DNA of 64,000 nucleotides from Mesobacillus maritimus (lineage in GTDB: Bacteria > Bacillota > Bacilli > Bacillales > Cytobacillaceae), in the NCBI RefSeq assembly GCF_019749255.1, contig NZ_JACWFH010000007.1, forward strand, positions 310,001 through 374,000, read 5' to 3'. The notes beneath the pieces are model-generated. The model was not told where the DNA came from. It searched no databases and saw only the letters and a program-made list of their open reading frames with translations. This document shows, piece after piece, positions 1 through 7,697 of this stretch. Each line of letters starts with the position of its first letter. Positions within the stretch are counted from its first letter, which is position 1. The translations under genes and the position numbers were made by a program.

Positions 1-419
1 TCAAAGGTTAAAGAAAGATCACTTTCCAGTTCTTCGACATATGTATTCATTTTTTTATATAAAAAGAGTGGCGGAACTTGTTCTGTCTTGGGCACTAAGA
101 ATTGCAACAACTGGTCCGTTGTCTTTGCTAACACCATATAATAGTGGACCTTCGATTCAAAGGCTTTTGGATTCATGTTTTTCCAATAATGATCAACTAG
201 CTTTAAAACATGCAATGTATTTTGCTCATTTGCAGGCAGCAAATAAAAGCTATACACAACTTTATTAATGATGGATTGCACGACCTGGCGCCATTTAACC
301 TGGCTAGAATCTAAGGACAAGATATGTTGATAATAAAATCGATAAGGACATCGAAGAAATGATTCTAAATGATAATCAGTAATGGTTTTGATCGTGACCT
401 GTTTCTGACTCCAGTCCAT
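1..419 (-). CDS. N-terminal part of a PD-(D/E)XK-like (RecB/Cas4-type) protein, cut by window edge
   Basis: An open frame runs from an ATG at 419 off the left edge, giving about 139 residues without a stop. The start has a good SD (GGAAGGGGAG, 8 nt upstream). Residues near 19-30 read FLRCPYRFYYQH. This resembles the L-x-x-C-P-x-x-F-x-Y signature at the start of RecB/Cas4/AddB-like nuclease domains, where the Cys can be an Fe-S ligand. The catalytic motifs would lie outside the window, so the nuclease call is an inference. A perfect Fur-type palindrome lies 47 nt upstream, and the DUF2325 gene precedes it on the same strand, 83 nt away. The short opposite-strand frame at 41-268 is a shadow of this gene. 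Confidence 0.6.
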   Translation of the reverse strand, partial: MDWSQKQVTIKTITDYHLESFLRCPYRFYYQHILSLDSSQVKWRQVVQSIINKVVYSFYLLPANEQNTLHVLKLVDHYWKNMNPKAFESKVHYYMVLAKTTDQLLQFLVPKTEQVPPLFLYKKMNTYVEELESDLSLTF

Positions 420-465
420 AAATGGATCTCCCCTTCCGTATAAAACTGAGAATATTCGCTTTAAG

Positions 466-480
466 TGAGAATTATTCTCA
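466..480. promoter_or_regulatory. Fur-type operator (perfect 7-1-7 palindrome)
   Basis: TGAGAATTATTCTCA is a perfect 7-1-7 inverted repeat. It differs from the Bacillus Fur core TGATAATNATTATCA at one symmetric position per arm. It sits between the DUF2325 stop and the start of the left-edge gene, so it could give that gene its own iron-dependent control. Confidence 0.6.
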
Positions 481-502
481 ATGCTGTATAAAAATTAACG
501 AA

Positions 503-781
503 CTAACGTCCCTGTAACGCTTTATAGATTGAACACCAAGAACGCTTCGCAAAATATATTGGAATACATTGGCTTTTCGCTCGCTTTTTTATCTCAGTAG
601 AGAGGTTATGATTCACAAAATCTGTTAAAACAAGAATGCAACCTACTTTTTCAGGAATCTCCATATTGACCATTTTTACTTTTCTTCCGTTTACATGATA
701 AACATCATGAAAACCAAAAGATGAAAGTTTATCAAGAATACTTCCTAAGTGATCAGCGCCAACGATCATTAGTGAACTCAT
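503..781 (-). CDS. DUF2325 family protein
   Basis: A 92-residue protein with the DUF2325 pattern: an N-terminal MIVGADHLG strand-turn, a central GCILVLTDFVNH segment and a C-terminal PIYFAKRSWCSI segment. The family is small, cytoplasmic and of unknown function, often with a Rossmann-like fold. The start has SD TGGGAGGA 7 nt upstream. Directly upstream are a sigma-A promoter and two Fur-like boxes, so iron-repressed expression is expected. The gene lies 83 nt before the left-edge PD-(D/E)XK-like gene on the same strand, which suggests a shared iron-responsive role. Confidence 0.8.
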   Translation of the reverse strand: MSSLMIVGADHLGSILDKLSSFGFHDVYHVNGRKVKMVNMEIPEKVGCILVLTDFVNHNLSTEIKKRAKSQCIPIYFAKRSWCSIYKALQGR

Positions 782-828
782 CTGTAGTTCCTCCCAAGAC
801 TCTAAATATGTAACGTAATATTTTTAAT

Positions 829-843
829 TGATAATGGTTATCA
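829..843. promoter_or_regulatory. Fur box 1 upstream of DUF2325 gene
   Basis: TGATAATGGTTATCA matches the Bacillus Fur 7-1-7 core TGATAATNATTATCA with one mismatch. It lies 48 nt upstream of the DUF2325 start, downstream of the promoter. Confidence 0.75.
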
Positions 844-855
844 CTGATTATCAAT

Positions 856-885
856 ATTTTAAATGATAATGATTTTCATTGTCAA
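856..885 (-). promoter_or_regulatory. Sigma-A promoter overlapped by Fur box 2
   Basis: On the minus strand TTGACA (885-880), an 18-nt spacer and TAAAAT (861-856) form a good vegetative promoter. The spacer contains a second Fur-like core at 864-878 (TGATAATGATTTTCA, one mismatch), the expected place for repression by occlusion. Together with box 1 this strongly suggests iron-repressed transcription of the DUF2325 gene. Confidence 0.7.
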
Positions 886-1143
886 TAATATTCGAAAAAC
901 TTATGAAAAATGAATTCTTTTGATTGTTTTCCTGATGAATAGCAATAATTGAACTTTCATTATCGTTGTTAGAAACTCTTTCGCTAAGCAGAGATAAGTC
1001 AGAGTTTATGAAGAGATGAGAATTAAATGAGCAACGTCCAAAGGGTAGTTCGGAAAAACCTTCTATTTGGATGCCAACATATATTCCCTTTTCATTAATA
1101 CATATAGATGAAGTCTCAACATCTTGTTTATGGAGTGATTACT

Positions 1144-1345
1144 GTGCCAATCATCACGAGGAAAACTTTTATCTATACCGTACAACAAGGAGATACCGTG
1201 TATTCTATCGCACAACGATATCAGAGTTCGGTACAAGAGATCTTACGAATCAATTATCTATTTCCACCAGTAACTGATGTTGGATTGTATTGAGTCCCCT
1301 TCCTGGTGCAATTTTGAATGTCCCCGGAGTATACTTATCCCCCTT
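1144..1345 (+). pseudogene. Decayed LysM-domain gene fragment
   Basis: From a GTG at 1144, preceded by TGGAGTGAT, the frame encodes FIYTVQQGDTVYSIAQRY followed by a LysM-like helix, then stops at 1293 after about 49 residues. The expected LysM end (PGAILNVPGV) is present just downstream, but in another frame. A frameshift therefore broke the domain and the rest of the protein is gone. It resembles the first LysM of the intact protein at 9781-11592. It could be a very short LysM peptide, but the out-of-frame continuation argues for a remnant. Confidence 0.6.
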
Positions 1346-1486
1346 GCTTGACCATTTGTTACAAAACATTGTGAAAATATGAACAAAATTTGAAATCGTT
1401 TTTATAGTGATAAATGTCATACTGGCCTAAGAAATTCGAATGATAATCTAAATTTGTAGCGAATTCATAAGCAGGAGGAATTTACC

Positions 1487-3466
1487 ATGTCCCAAAAATA
1501 TCAAAACCTATTCTCCCCAGGGAAAATTGGAACCCTTGAACTAAAAAATAGAGTCGTTATGACCGCAATGGGAACTGGTTTCGCCAATCCAGACGGAACT
1601 CCATCAGAGCGAATTATAAAATATTATGAAGAAAGAGCGAAAGGCGGCGTTGGCTTAATCGTCACAGAAGTGACAAGAGTCAATGATGATCACGGTAAGG
1701 CTAGTGATGGTCAATTGAGTGTATCTAAGGATGAAAATATTGAAGCATTAAAAGTGTTTGCGGATCGAATTCATCAATATGGAACAAAACTATTTGTTCA
1801 ATTGCATCACCCAGGAAGGCAAAATGCCTCTGCAGCCATTGGTGGCCAACCAGTTGTTGGACCAAGTGCGATTCCTTGTGGGCTTATGCAGGAGGAAACT
1901 CGGGCACTTACAACAGAAGAAGTGGAAGGTCTTGTAGAAGATTTTGTTAACGGTGCTAAAAGAGCAAAGGCAGCGGGAATCGATGGTGTAGAACTGCATG
2001 CTGCCCACGGTTATTTGCTTAACCAATTCTTGAGCCCTTATACCAATAAACGAACAGACAAATACGGTGGCTCGTTTGAAAATCGCCTTCGATTTATTGA
2101 AGAAATTATTAATGGGATCCGTCGAGAATGCGGTGACTTTCCTTTAATGGTAAGATTGTCAGTCGATGAATATTTAGATACCATCGGAGCTCCTGAACCT
2201 GGGATTGTGTTGGAAGAAGGTGTTAAAATTGTCCAAGCTCTTGAAAAACTGGGCATTGATGCGATTGATGTATCATCAGGCATCTACGAGACAATGAATA
2301 CAATCGTCGAACCTACCTCCTATCCCCAAGGCTGGAGAACTCATTTATCACAAGCAGTTAAAGCAGCGGTGAACATCCCTGTCCTTGCGGCAAATGTCAT
2401 TAGGAAACCCGAATTTGCGGAAGAATTACTCTCCTCCCATACAATCGATTTTGTTGGTATTGGCCGCGGTTTATTAGCGGATCCAGAATGGGTCAATAAA
2501 GCTGCAGAAGGACGCGAATGCGATATTCGGAATTGCATCTCTTGCCTACACTGCTTTGAATCAATTTTTGCTGGAAATCTTGAGTGTGCCGTGAACCCGA
2601 GGATGGGACGAGAGCTTGAATATGATCACCTGCAAAAAGATGGTCAAGGTCAAACGGTTGCCATCATTGGCGCTGGACCTGCTGGTATGGAAAGTGCTCG
2701 TGTGCTAGCGCTGAGAGGCTTTAAGCCTGTTATTTTTGAAAAAGAAGCTACAGTTGGCGGCCAATTGCTTTTGGCAAATAAGCCTCCGCAAAAAGAGAAG
2801 ATTGATTGGTTGATTGAGTATTTAGACAATCAATTAAAACAACTTGGAGTAGAAGTCCGCTTAAATACAATGGCTACGGTTGAAGAAATTAGTAAGTTAT
2901 CCCCTTATGCTGTTTTTATTGCCACAGGTGCCGATGCTTTTATTCCAGGCATAGAAGGGTCTAATCTTGAACATGTGTATACAACGACAGATATTTTAAA
3001 TGGAGCTGTCAACTTAGAAGGGAAAAATATTGCGGTTATTGGATCTGGTATGACCGGTTTAGAAACGGCTGAGTTACTAGCTGAACAAGGAAATACAGTT
3101 ACCGTATACGAAATGGCAACCCAAATTGGTGCTGGTGCCTATTTCCAAAACCTAATTGATGTGACAACAAAATTAGCGAGACTTGGTGTTGGCTTACATC
3201 CAGTTCATAAACTACACAAGATTTTGGACAGAAGCATCGTTCTCGAAAAGCTGGATACAAACGAAATGGTGGAAACTCCGGTTGATGCGGTTGTCCTTTC
3301 TCTTGGAGTACGACCGAACAATACAATCGCCAACGAAATGAAAGGAAACTTTGCTAACGTAAAATGTATCGGTGACGTGAACGCACCAAGGGAAATAGCT
3401 CAAGCTATGAGTGAAGGCTATACGGAAGCTTTTAATCTTGAAGTAAAAGAATTAGCAACAGTTTAA
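1487..3466 (+). CDS. Fe-S flavoenzyme of the 2,4-dienoyl-CoA reductase / enoate reductase family (old yellow enzyme fused to FAD/NAD domain)
   Basis: A 659-residue protein, the usual family length. Residues 5-340 form an FMN-binding old-yellow-enzyme TIM barrel with the HAAHGYLLNQF segment. Cysteines 350, 353, 356 and 367 make the 4Fe-4S cluster. GAGPAG at 395-400 opens the FAD/NAD(P) domain, with a second dinucleotide motif (IGSGMTGLE) further on. Members (FadH, BaiCD, 2-enoate reductase) reduce activated C=C bonds with NAD(P)H. The substrate cannot be read here. The SD is AGGAGGAA at ideal spacing. The gene is monocistronic, with a strong terminator directly after it. Confidence 0.85.
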   Translation: MSQKYQNLFSPGKIGTLELKNRVVMTAMGTGFANPDGTPSERIIKYYEERAKGGVGLIVTEVTRVNDDHGKASDGQLSVSKDENIEALKVFADRIHQYGTKLFVQLHHPGRQNASAAIGGQPVVGPSAIPCGLMQEETRALTTEEVEGLVEDFVNGAKRAKAAGIDGVELHAAHGYLLNQFLSPYTNKRTDKYGGSFENRLRFIEEIINGIRRECGDFPLMVRLSVDEYLDTIGAPEPGIVLEEGVKIVQALEKLGIDAIDVSSGIYETMNTIVEPTSYPQGWRTHLSQAVKAAVNIPVLAANVIRKPEFAEELLSSHTIDFVGIGRGLLADPEWVNKAAEGRECDIRNCISCLHCFESIFAGNLECAVNPRMGRELEYDHLQKDGQGQTVAIIGAGPAGMESARVLALRGFKPVIFEKEATVGGQLLLANKPPQKEKIDWLIEYLDNQLKQLGVEVRLNTMATVEEISKLSPYAVFIATGADAFIPGIEGSNLEHVYTTTDILNGAVNLEGKNIAVIGSGMTGLETAELLAEQGNTVTVYEMATQIGAGAYFQNLIDVTTKLARLGVGLHPVHKLHKILDRSIVLEKLDTNEMVETPVDAVVLSLGVRPNNTIANEMKGNFANVKCIGDVNAPREIAQAMSEGYTEAFNLEVKELATV

Positions 3467-3475
3467 TTTTAAGGA

Positions 3476-3510
3476 AGCATAGGGCCGCACGCACCCTATG
3501 CTCCCTTTTA
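3476..3510 (+). terminator. Rho-independent terminator
   Basis: A perfect 9-bp stem AGCATAGGG/CCCTATGCT with a 9-nt loop is followed by CCCTTTTA. It begins 9 nt after the reductase stop. Confidence 0.8.
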
Positions 3511-3758
3511 CTTTTTATTTTTGGCCATATCCACGCTCTTACAGATATGTAAACATCCTTTTTCTCACTTTTCTTGGTTGCACCTTATTGTTAAGGTACT
3601 TATGTATGATTTTCATTTTCTTCTATTATTATCTTAGATTCGGTAGTTTGAGTGGTTAGATGAATTTACTGTATTCAAATTTGCTAGGAAGCCCGAGATA
3701 CAAGAAGCTATAACAAAACTTTGGGGCTGCTTTAGGGTCATTATTATGTAGAATCAAA

Positions 3759-3787
3759 GAAGCACAGGGCATCAATCCCCATGCTTC
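3759..3787 (-). terminator. Terminator-like hairpin after the ATP-grasp gene
   Basis: An imperfect stem GAAGCA(ca)GGG / CCCC(a)TGCTTC lies just downstream of the minus-strand ATP-grasp stop. The T-tract is weak (CTTCTTTGATTC), so termination efficiency is uncertain. Confidence 0.5.
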
Positions 3788-3797
3788 AAACCTACAT

Positions 3798-4751
3798 TTA
3801 TACACCAACCCCAGCCAACTTCTCCAACTCACTGCCTAAGAACTTCGCGACTTTAAGCATACCGAACTTTTGAGCGGCTTCTTCAGCATCAGAGTTATAA
3901 TTTGTATTCGTGTTAATGTCATAGGTAAAAATTTCTCCATCCTGGTTGCAAATGAATTCAATGCCTGCAATTTGGATACCGTTTGCAGCTAACACCTGTT
4001 CATATTGTTCTAATAGTGGGTCTGCAAAATTTTCTACGATTTGGAACTTTGGTTTTGTTGTTGGGGCTTCCTCGCCAACTGGGCAGAATAAGTCACCGAT
4101 TTGGCATGCGTCTGCGGGACATAGTTCAAAGCCTTCTGACGTGTCTACTTGAACTGCGTATACAAACTTTCCACCTACAAATTCACAACGTGTAATATAA
4201 GGTTCTGGTGCTTGGATGTATTCTTGTACTAACGTGATGCCATCAACTGGTTCTTCAAATGTTGGTCCATCTAGGTACTCATTTAAAGCTTCTAATGAAT
4301 AAAACAATTGCACGCCTAACCCTTTCCCAGCTCTGTTATGTTTCGTGATAAATGGCGTACCGGCAAACTTTGCTGCGGCTTCCCTAATTTGGGCTTTGCC
4401 TACAGCAGCAACCGTTTTGGGGGTTTTTATGCCAAAACGATTTAACTCGAGATATTGCTGAACTTTACTAACTTCTAGCTGAAGAGCGCGAGAACCGTTG
4501 AACACTTTTCTACCATGTGCTTCTAGCCAAGCTAGTACCGCGCTTGTTAGCTCTGGTGCATAACGGTGATTACGTGTATGAGAGGATGCACTCATTCTAC
4601 TATAATAGATCCCTTCTGGCGGCGCAGTAGAAAGGTCTACAATACCTTGATCTAGATGCCATACTTCATAAGGAAGCTCAAGTTCCTCTAATCGTCTTAC
4701 TAAATGCTGTGTCCACTCGTCATTTTCATGAATGACATATATTTTACTCAT
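3798..4751 (-). CDS. ATP-grasp (RimK-like) ligase under SAM riboswitch control
   Basis: A 317-residue ATP-grasp protein. The central region carries PFITKHNRAGKGLGVQLF (a nucleotide-binding Lys/Gly loop), and the C-terminal part carries GIEFICNQDGEIFTYDINTNTNYN, the Mg-binding E-x-N-type end of ATP-grasp enzymes. Such enzymes join a carboxylate to an amine or thiol using ATP. The acceptor is unknown. The upstream frame extends 29 codons further, but ATG at 4751 with GGAAGTGA is preferred because the protein core begins there (MSKIYVIHENDEW). A SAM-I riboswitch and promoter lie upstream and nothing follows, so its role is probably tied to methionine, cysteine or SAM metabolism (inference). Confidence 0.8.
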   Translation of the reverse strand: MSKIYVIHENDEWTQHLVRRLEELELPYEVWHLDQGIVDLSTAPPEGIYYSRMSASSHTRNHRYAPELTSAVLAWLEAHGRKVFNGSRALQLEVSKVQQYLELNRFGIKTPKTVAAVGKAQIREAAAKFAGTPFITKHNRAGKGLGVQLFYSLEALNEYLDGPTFEEPVDGITLVQEYIQAPEPYITRCEFVGGKFVYAVQVDTSEGFELCPADACQIGDLFCPVGEEAPTTKPKFQIVENFADPLLEQYEQVLAANGIQIAGIEFICNQDGEIFTYDINTNTNYNSDAEEAAQKFGMLKVAKFLGSELEKLAGVGV

Positions 4752-4934
4752 TGTTGTCACTTCCATTTCTAGTTTTCTATTGTTTTGTTTGCTTTGAATG
4801 ACTCCTTTGCATAGGCAAAAGTTGGTTGCAGTTTTCATCTTCTACATTATGTAACCATCCGCCAAATATCGGCAACCAAACCCCATACTTCACTCTACTC
4901 ATCTCCTCATCCTAGCTGCTCAGTTGGCGCAATA

Positions 4935-4960
4935 GAAAAAACCTCTTCAAAGAAGAGGTT
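4935..4960 (-). terminator. Intrinsic terminator of the SAM riboswitch expression platform
   Basis: On the minus strand a 9-bp stem AACCTCTTC / GAAGAGGTT with a 3-nt loop is followed by TTTTTTC. The 5' arm is also complementary to the AAGAAGAGGT at the end of the aptamer, giving the usual antiterminator alternative. Confidence 0.85.
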
Positions 4961-4978
4961 TGGATTGCTTCACCTCTT

Positions 4979-5083
4979 CTTATTTTTCAAACATGATGTT
5001 TGATGGACTTGGCACAGTTTTCTATCATTAGAACCCGCTGCCGAGGCTTCAAAGGGCCATTTCCCTCCACCTCTCTAAATAAG
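4979..5083 (-). ncRNA. SAM-I (S-box) riboswitch aptamer
   Basis: Read on the minus strand, the 5' side has AGAGAGGTGGAGGGA, then TGGCCC, TGAAGCC, CGGCAGC and later GTGCCAAGTCC. These are the conserved S-box blocks in order. P1 is closed by CTTATTT with AAATAAG. A mutually exclusive terminator follows at 4960-4935, so high SAM should switch transcription off. The first gene downstream, about 180 nt after the terminator, is the ATP-grasp ligase. Confidence 0.92.
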
Positions 5084-5108
5084 AAGAACATTATTAAAAT
5101 ATAATTTA

Positions 5109-5137
5109 ATAATACTTGATATATTTGGATAGTTCAA
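5109..5137 (-). promoter_or_regulatory. Promoter for the SAM riboswitch leader
   Basis: On the minus strand TTGAAC (5137-5132), a 17-nt spacer and TATTAT (5114-5109) precede the aptamer by about 25 nt, consistent with a sigma-A promoter. Confidence 0.65.
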
Positions 5138-5302
5138 TATTTATTTAGTCTATTATTATTGTACAGTGGTAAACCGAGTATTTGGATAGACTTTATAAAA
5201 GGAAGCATAGAGTATATGGAAATACGTGAAGAGTGCTTCTTGCATAAACGGAAACTATTAAAAGGACATCGGATTTAAACTGAGTTTTGAGGAATAATAC
5301 GC

Positions 5303-5336
5303 AAAAAAAAACCGCACGTATGGGTGCGGCTTTTTA
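5303..5336 (-). terminator. Terminator downstream of azoreductase
   Basis: The 6-bp stem CCGCAC/GTGCGG (5312-5329) has A-tracts on one side and T5 on the other, so it can work in both directions. It lies about 85 nt after the azoreductase stop. Confidence 0.75.
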
Positions 5337-5415
5337 CATTTTATTGGTACACTTAGACACTCTATTAAGCATTTAAGTTTTCGTTATTTTAAATGATAAT
5401 GAAAAGACTGGCTTC

Positions 5416-6051
5416 TTATTTAACAGCTACAGCTGATAAATTTTTTGCCACAGCTGCTACTTTTTCTAAGCCTTCAGCGACAATCCTTTCGGCTTGGTCG
5501 GGCATCGCATTGTGACCTTCAATAACGACTTCATCCATGATTTCCATTCCAAATACTCCACCTAAAACGTTTTTCATATAATTTGCAGCCATTTCCATTG
5601 GTGCTGCTTCAGGAGTAGAATAGACTCCCCCACGTGCACTTAGAATGATTGCCTTTTTATCAGTCAATAATTGTACAGCTTGTCCATTTTCATCGTATTT
5701 GAATGAAAATCCTGCTTCAGCCACATAGTCAATAAATGTGTGTAATTTCGCAGGAATGGTTAGGTTCCATAATGGGAATGCAAATACTATGATGTCTGCT
5801 GATGATAAGGCATCTTTTGCCTTTTGTTTTGCAGCTAAAATACGTTGCTCAACATCTGTCAATTCTTCGCCTGCAGATATTTTACCAAAAGCATTAAATA
5901 AATCTTGACCAAAGTATGGCATGTCTTCAGCAAAGACATCAAACGTTGTAACGTTCACACCCTCCAGGTTCTCTAGGAAGGTTTCATACATTTTACTTGA
6001 TACAGCTTCTGAAGCTGGACGGTTATTTGCTTTTACTACTAATACATTCAT
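5416..6051 (-). CDS. azoR: FMN-dependent NADH:azoreductase / quinone reductase
   Basis: A 211-residue flavodoxin-like protein. It has the N-terminal VLVVKANNRP strand and loop, FAFPLWNLTIPAKLHTFIDY (the FMN/dimer region typical of AzoR) and the SARGGVYST loop near 135-142. AzoR-family enzymes reduce quinones and azo compounds with NADH and often respond to electrophile stress. SD AAAGGAG is about 12 nt upstream. An inverted repeat upstream (6124-6153) may be an operator. No dedicated regulator gene is adjacent. Confidence 0.85.
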   Translation of the reverse strand: MNVLVVKANNRPASEAVSSKMYETFLENLEGVNVTTFDVFAEDMPYFGQDLFNAFGKISAGEELTDVEQRILAAKQKAKDALSSADIIVFAFPLWNLTIPAKLHTFIDYVAEAGFSFKYDENGQAVQLLTDKKAIILSARGGVYSTPEAAPMEMAANYMKNVLGGVFGMEIMDEVVIEGHNAMPDQAERIVAEGLEKVAAVAKNLSAVAVK

Positions 6052-6123
6052 TACTATATGATTCTCCTTTATATATAAATCAATTTATCTTGAATTGACA
6101 ATATACAAAACTATTATATGCTA

Positions 6124-6153
6124 ATCAATTTATTAGCTTAATAATCGATTGAT
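6124..6153. promoter_or_regulatory. Candidate operator upstream of azoreductase
   Basis: ATCAAT-TTATTA-GCT-TAATAA-TCG-ATTGAT is a long, nearly perfect palindrome 73 nt upstream of the azoR start. It looks like a site for a dimeric repressor such as a MarR/DUF24 factor. Which factor binds is not known. Confidence 0.4.
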
Positions 6154-6240
6154 GGGTTTAAAAATAAGTTTCTATACCTAGTTTCTATCCAATATATGGG
6201 CTTTTGGAATAGGCTCTTATGCCTAGCTCTATCTAACATA

Positions 6241-6286
6241 AATGAAAAGAAATCCAACTCAAATAAGAATTGGATTTCTTTTCATT
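6241..6286 (-). terminator. Long hairpin terminator after the DUF4395 gene
   Basis: A perfect 17-bp stem (arms 6241-6257 and 6270-6286) with A/T-rich ends lies about 50 nt downstream of the DUF4395 stop. It could act on both strands. Confidence 0.65.
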
Positions 6287-6334
6287 TATTTGCTTTTTTC
6301 ATCATAATCAAACCGCTTTTACAGTGGTTGCCTT

Positions 6335-6760
6335 TTATCCGTGTATCCTTCTATATTTATATTGTTTCCACTGAAAGAGTATAAAACATCCAATACAGAA
6401 ACCGAGGATGGCAATAAAAGCGGCTAAAGCAACGAGGGTTGTAAATACATAACCAACAACATTCCAACCAAGAACGAAACTAATATATCCAATCGTTAGG
6501 CAAGCCACAGCAATCTTCTGATTGAACTGTTGCTGTTCCCAGTCTTCAGGAATGTAATCCTTTGGTGGTTTCTTTAAAAATCTTTTAGCTACCTCCATGA
6601 TTGGATGAACGCTTAACATAAGACCCATGAGCCCTGCTAATAATGGTACTAGCAAAAACGCTTCTTGGCCCGTTCCCCATGTTAACAGGACACTGATCAC
6701 AATCACGGTTTGATTCGTTTTAACAAGCGGTCTTGGTATTGAACGCTGTATTTGACTCAT
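6335..6760 (-). CDS. DUF4395 membrane protein
   Basis: A 141-residue protein with the DUF4395 layout: an N-terminal IPRPLVKTNQ segment and hydrophobic stretches at about 18-50, 82-100 and 105-128, ending in a basic tail. The family is an uncharacterised integral membrane family, sometimes linked to thioredoxin-like or sulfur genes; no such neighbour is seen here. A SD-like GGTCGGGATT precedes the start. It appears monocistronic. Confidence 0.75.
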   Translation of the reverse strand: MSQIQRSIPRPLVKTNQTVIVISVLLTWGTGQEAFLLVPLLAGLMGLMLSVHPIMEVAKRFLKKPPKDYIPEDWEQQQFNQKIAVACLTIGYISFVLGWNVVGYVFTTLVALAAFIAILGFCIGCFILFQWKQYKYRRIHG

Positions 6761-7002
6761 TTATAATCCCGACCTTTCACATTAGTTTTATAGGATTGGT
6801 ATTAGTTTATTCCTTTCTTCTTCCTTTGTATAGGAAAAATTAATACCTCTACGGCCCCGCGCTTCAAGTGATTGACTAATTGTATAAATTTGTAACCTAA
6901 GGCACGACCACTTAATAGGCACCTCTTCTTCTGTGTGATTAAGAATAAATGTTGATAATTAAAAAGTTCCATTTTGTAGCTTCTTATAATTAAGGTTCAT
7001 AC

Positions 7003-7030
7003 AAGAAAGAAGAAAGAAGAAAGAAGAAAG
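7003..7030 (+). repeat. Four perfect copies of AAGAAAG just upstream of the CDF remnant
   Basis: A 7-bp unit is repeated four times in tandem and ends 9 nt before the ATG at 7040. It replaces a normal SD region with a purine-only tract. Slippage could change the spacing or the number of SD-like purine runs. Confidence 0.8.
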
Positions 7031-7039
7031 AGTGATCTT

Positions 7040-7588
7040 ATGAGAGACATATTTTTACTATTAAAAAAGGGCTACAAATCTGCATTATTAGCTTCCATTG
7101 TGAACGCAGCCATTTCCATCATAAAAGGAATTGCCTATACAATGACTGGGAATGTCGCCATGTTTGCCGAAACCATGCATAGCTTAGGGGATACGGCAAA
7201 CCAATTCTTTGTATTTATTGGATCTGCCCTTAGTAAAAAGGCACTTACAAAACGGTTTCCTAACGACTTTGGCAGGTTAGTCAATTTAGTTTTATTAGGT
7301 GCAGTTTTAATTGTAGGGATTATGGCGTATGAAATGATCATTGAAGGCTACCATCACCTCCTACATCCCTTAGAAGCGAAGGGGTTTCTCATTAGCTTTT
7401 TCGTCTAATTAGCTTCTGTATTATTGGAGTCATTTGTTTTATTTAAAGCAATGAAGGAAACCTTGCATGATGTTGGTGTTCAAGCAAAAGGATTCCAAAT
7501 TGTAACTTTTATTTATTGGGTACCTACTCTTTCTTCCAAGGGCTTTTTCGAATCCTCGTTCCTGATTTCAGGGTTATCATTTCTGTAA
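7040..7588 (+). pseudogene. Broken cation diffusion facilitator (CDF) transporter
   Basis: The first 122 codons encode a typical CDF start (SIIKGIAYTMTGNVAMFAETMHSLGDTANQ, containing the H-S-x-x-D metal site). They end at TAA 7406-7408. The same frame then continues with LASVLLESFVLFKAMKE, clearly the next transmembrane helix, up to 7588. The remaining third of a roughly 300-residue CDF is absent. A nonsense mutation plus loss of the 3' end therefore make this a pseudogene. Confidence 0.8.
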
Positions 7589-7697
7589 GTCAGAGAAGAA
7601 GTACGCTGTACTCATCAAAAAAGAAGCAAAGATAACGTTCCTTCACTTCTTTTTGATATAGTAAAAAAACATTCACCAAGCAACGGAGGACAGCGTT

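Noticed and set aside
41-268. Plus-strand 75-codon frame at the left edge
   Set aside because: It is antisense to the partial minus-strand gene, which has a proper SD and a recognisable motif; this frame has neither.
5385-5402. Fur-like half site AAATGATAATGAAAAG near the azoreductase stop
   Set aside because: Only one half of the palindrome is present and it lies downstream of the gene it would control.
6196-6384. Plus-strand 62-codon frame between azoR and DUF4395
   Set aside because: It runs through a 17-bp terminator stem and lacks a ribosome site.
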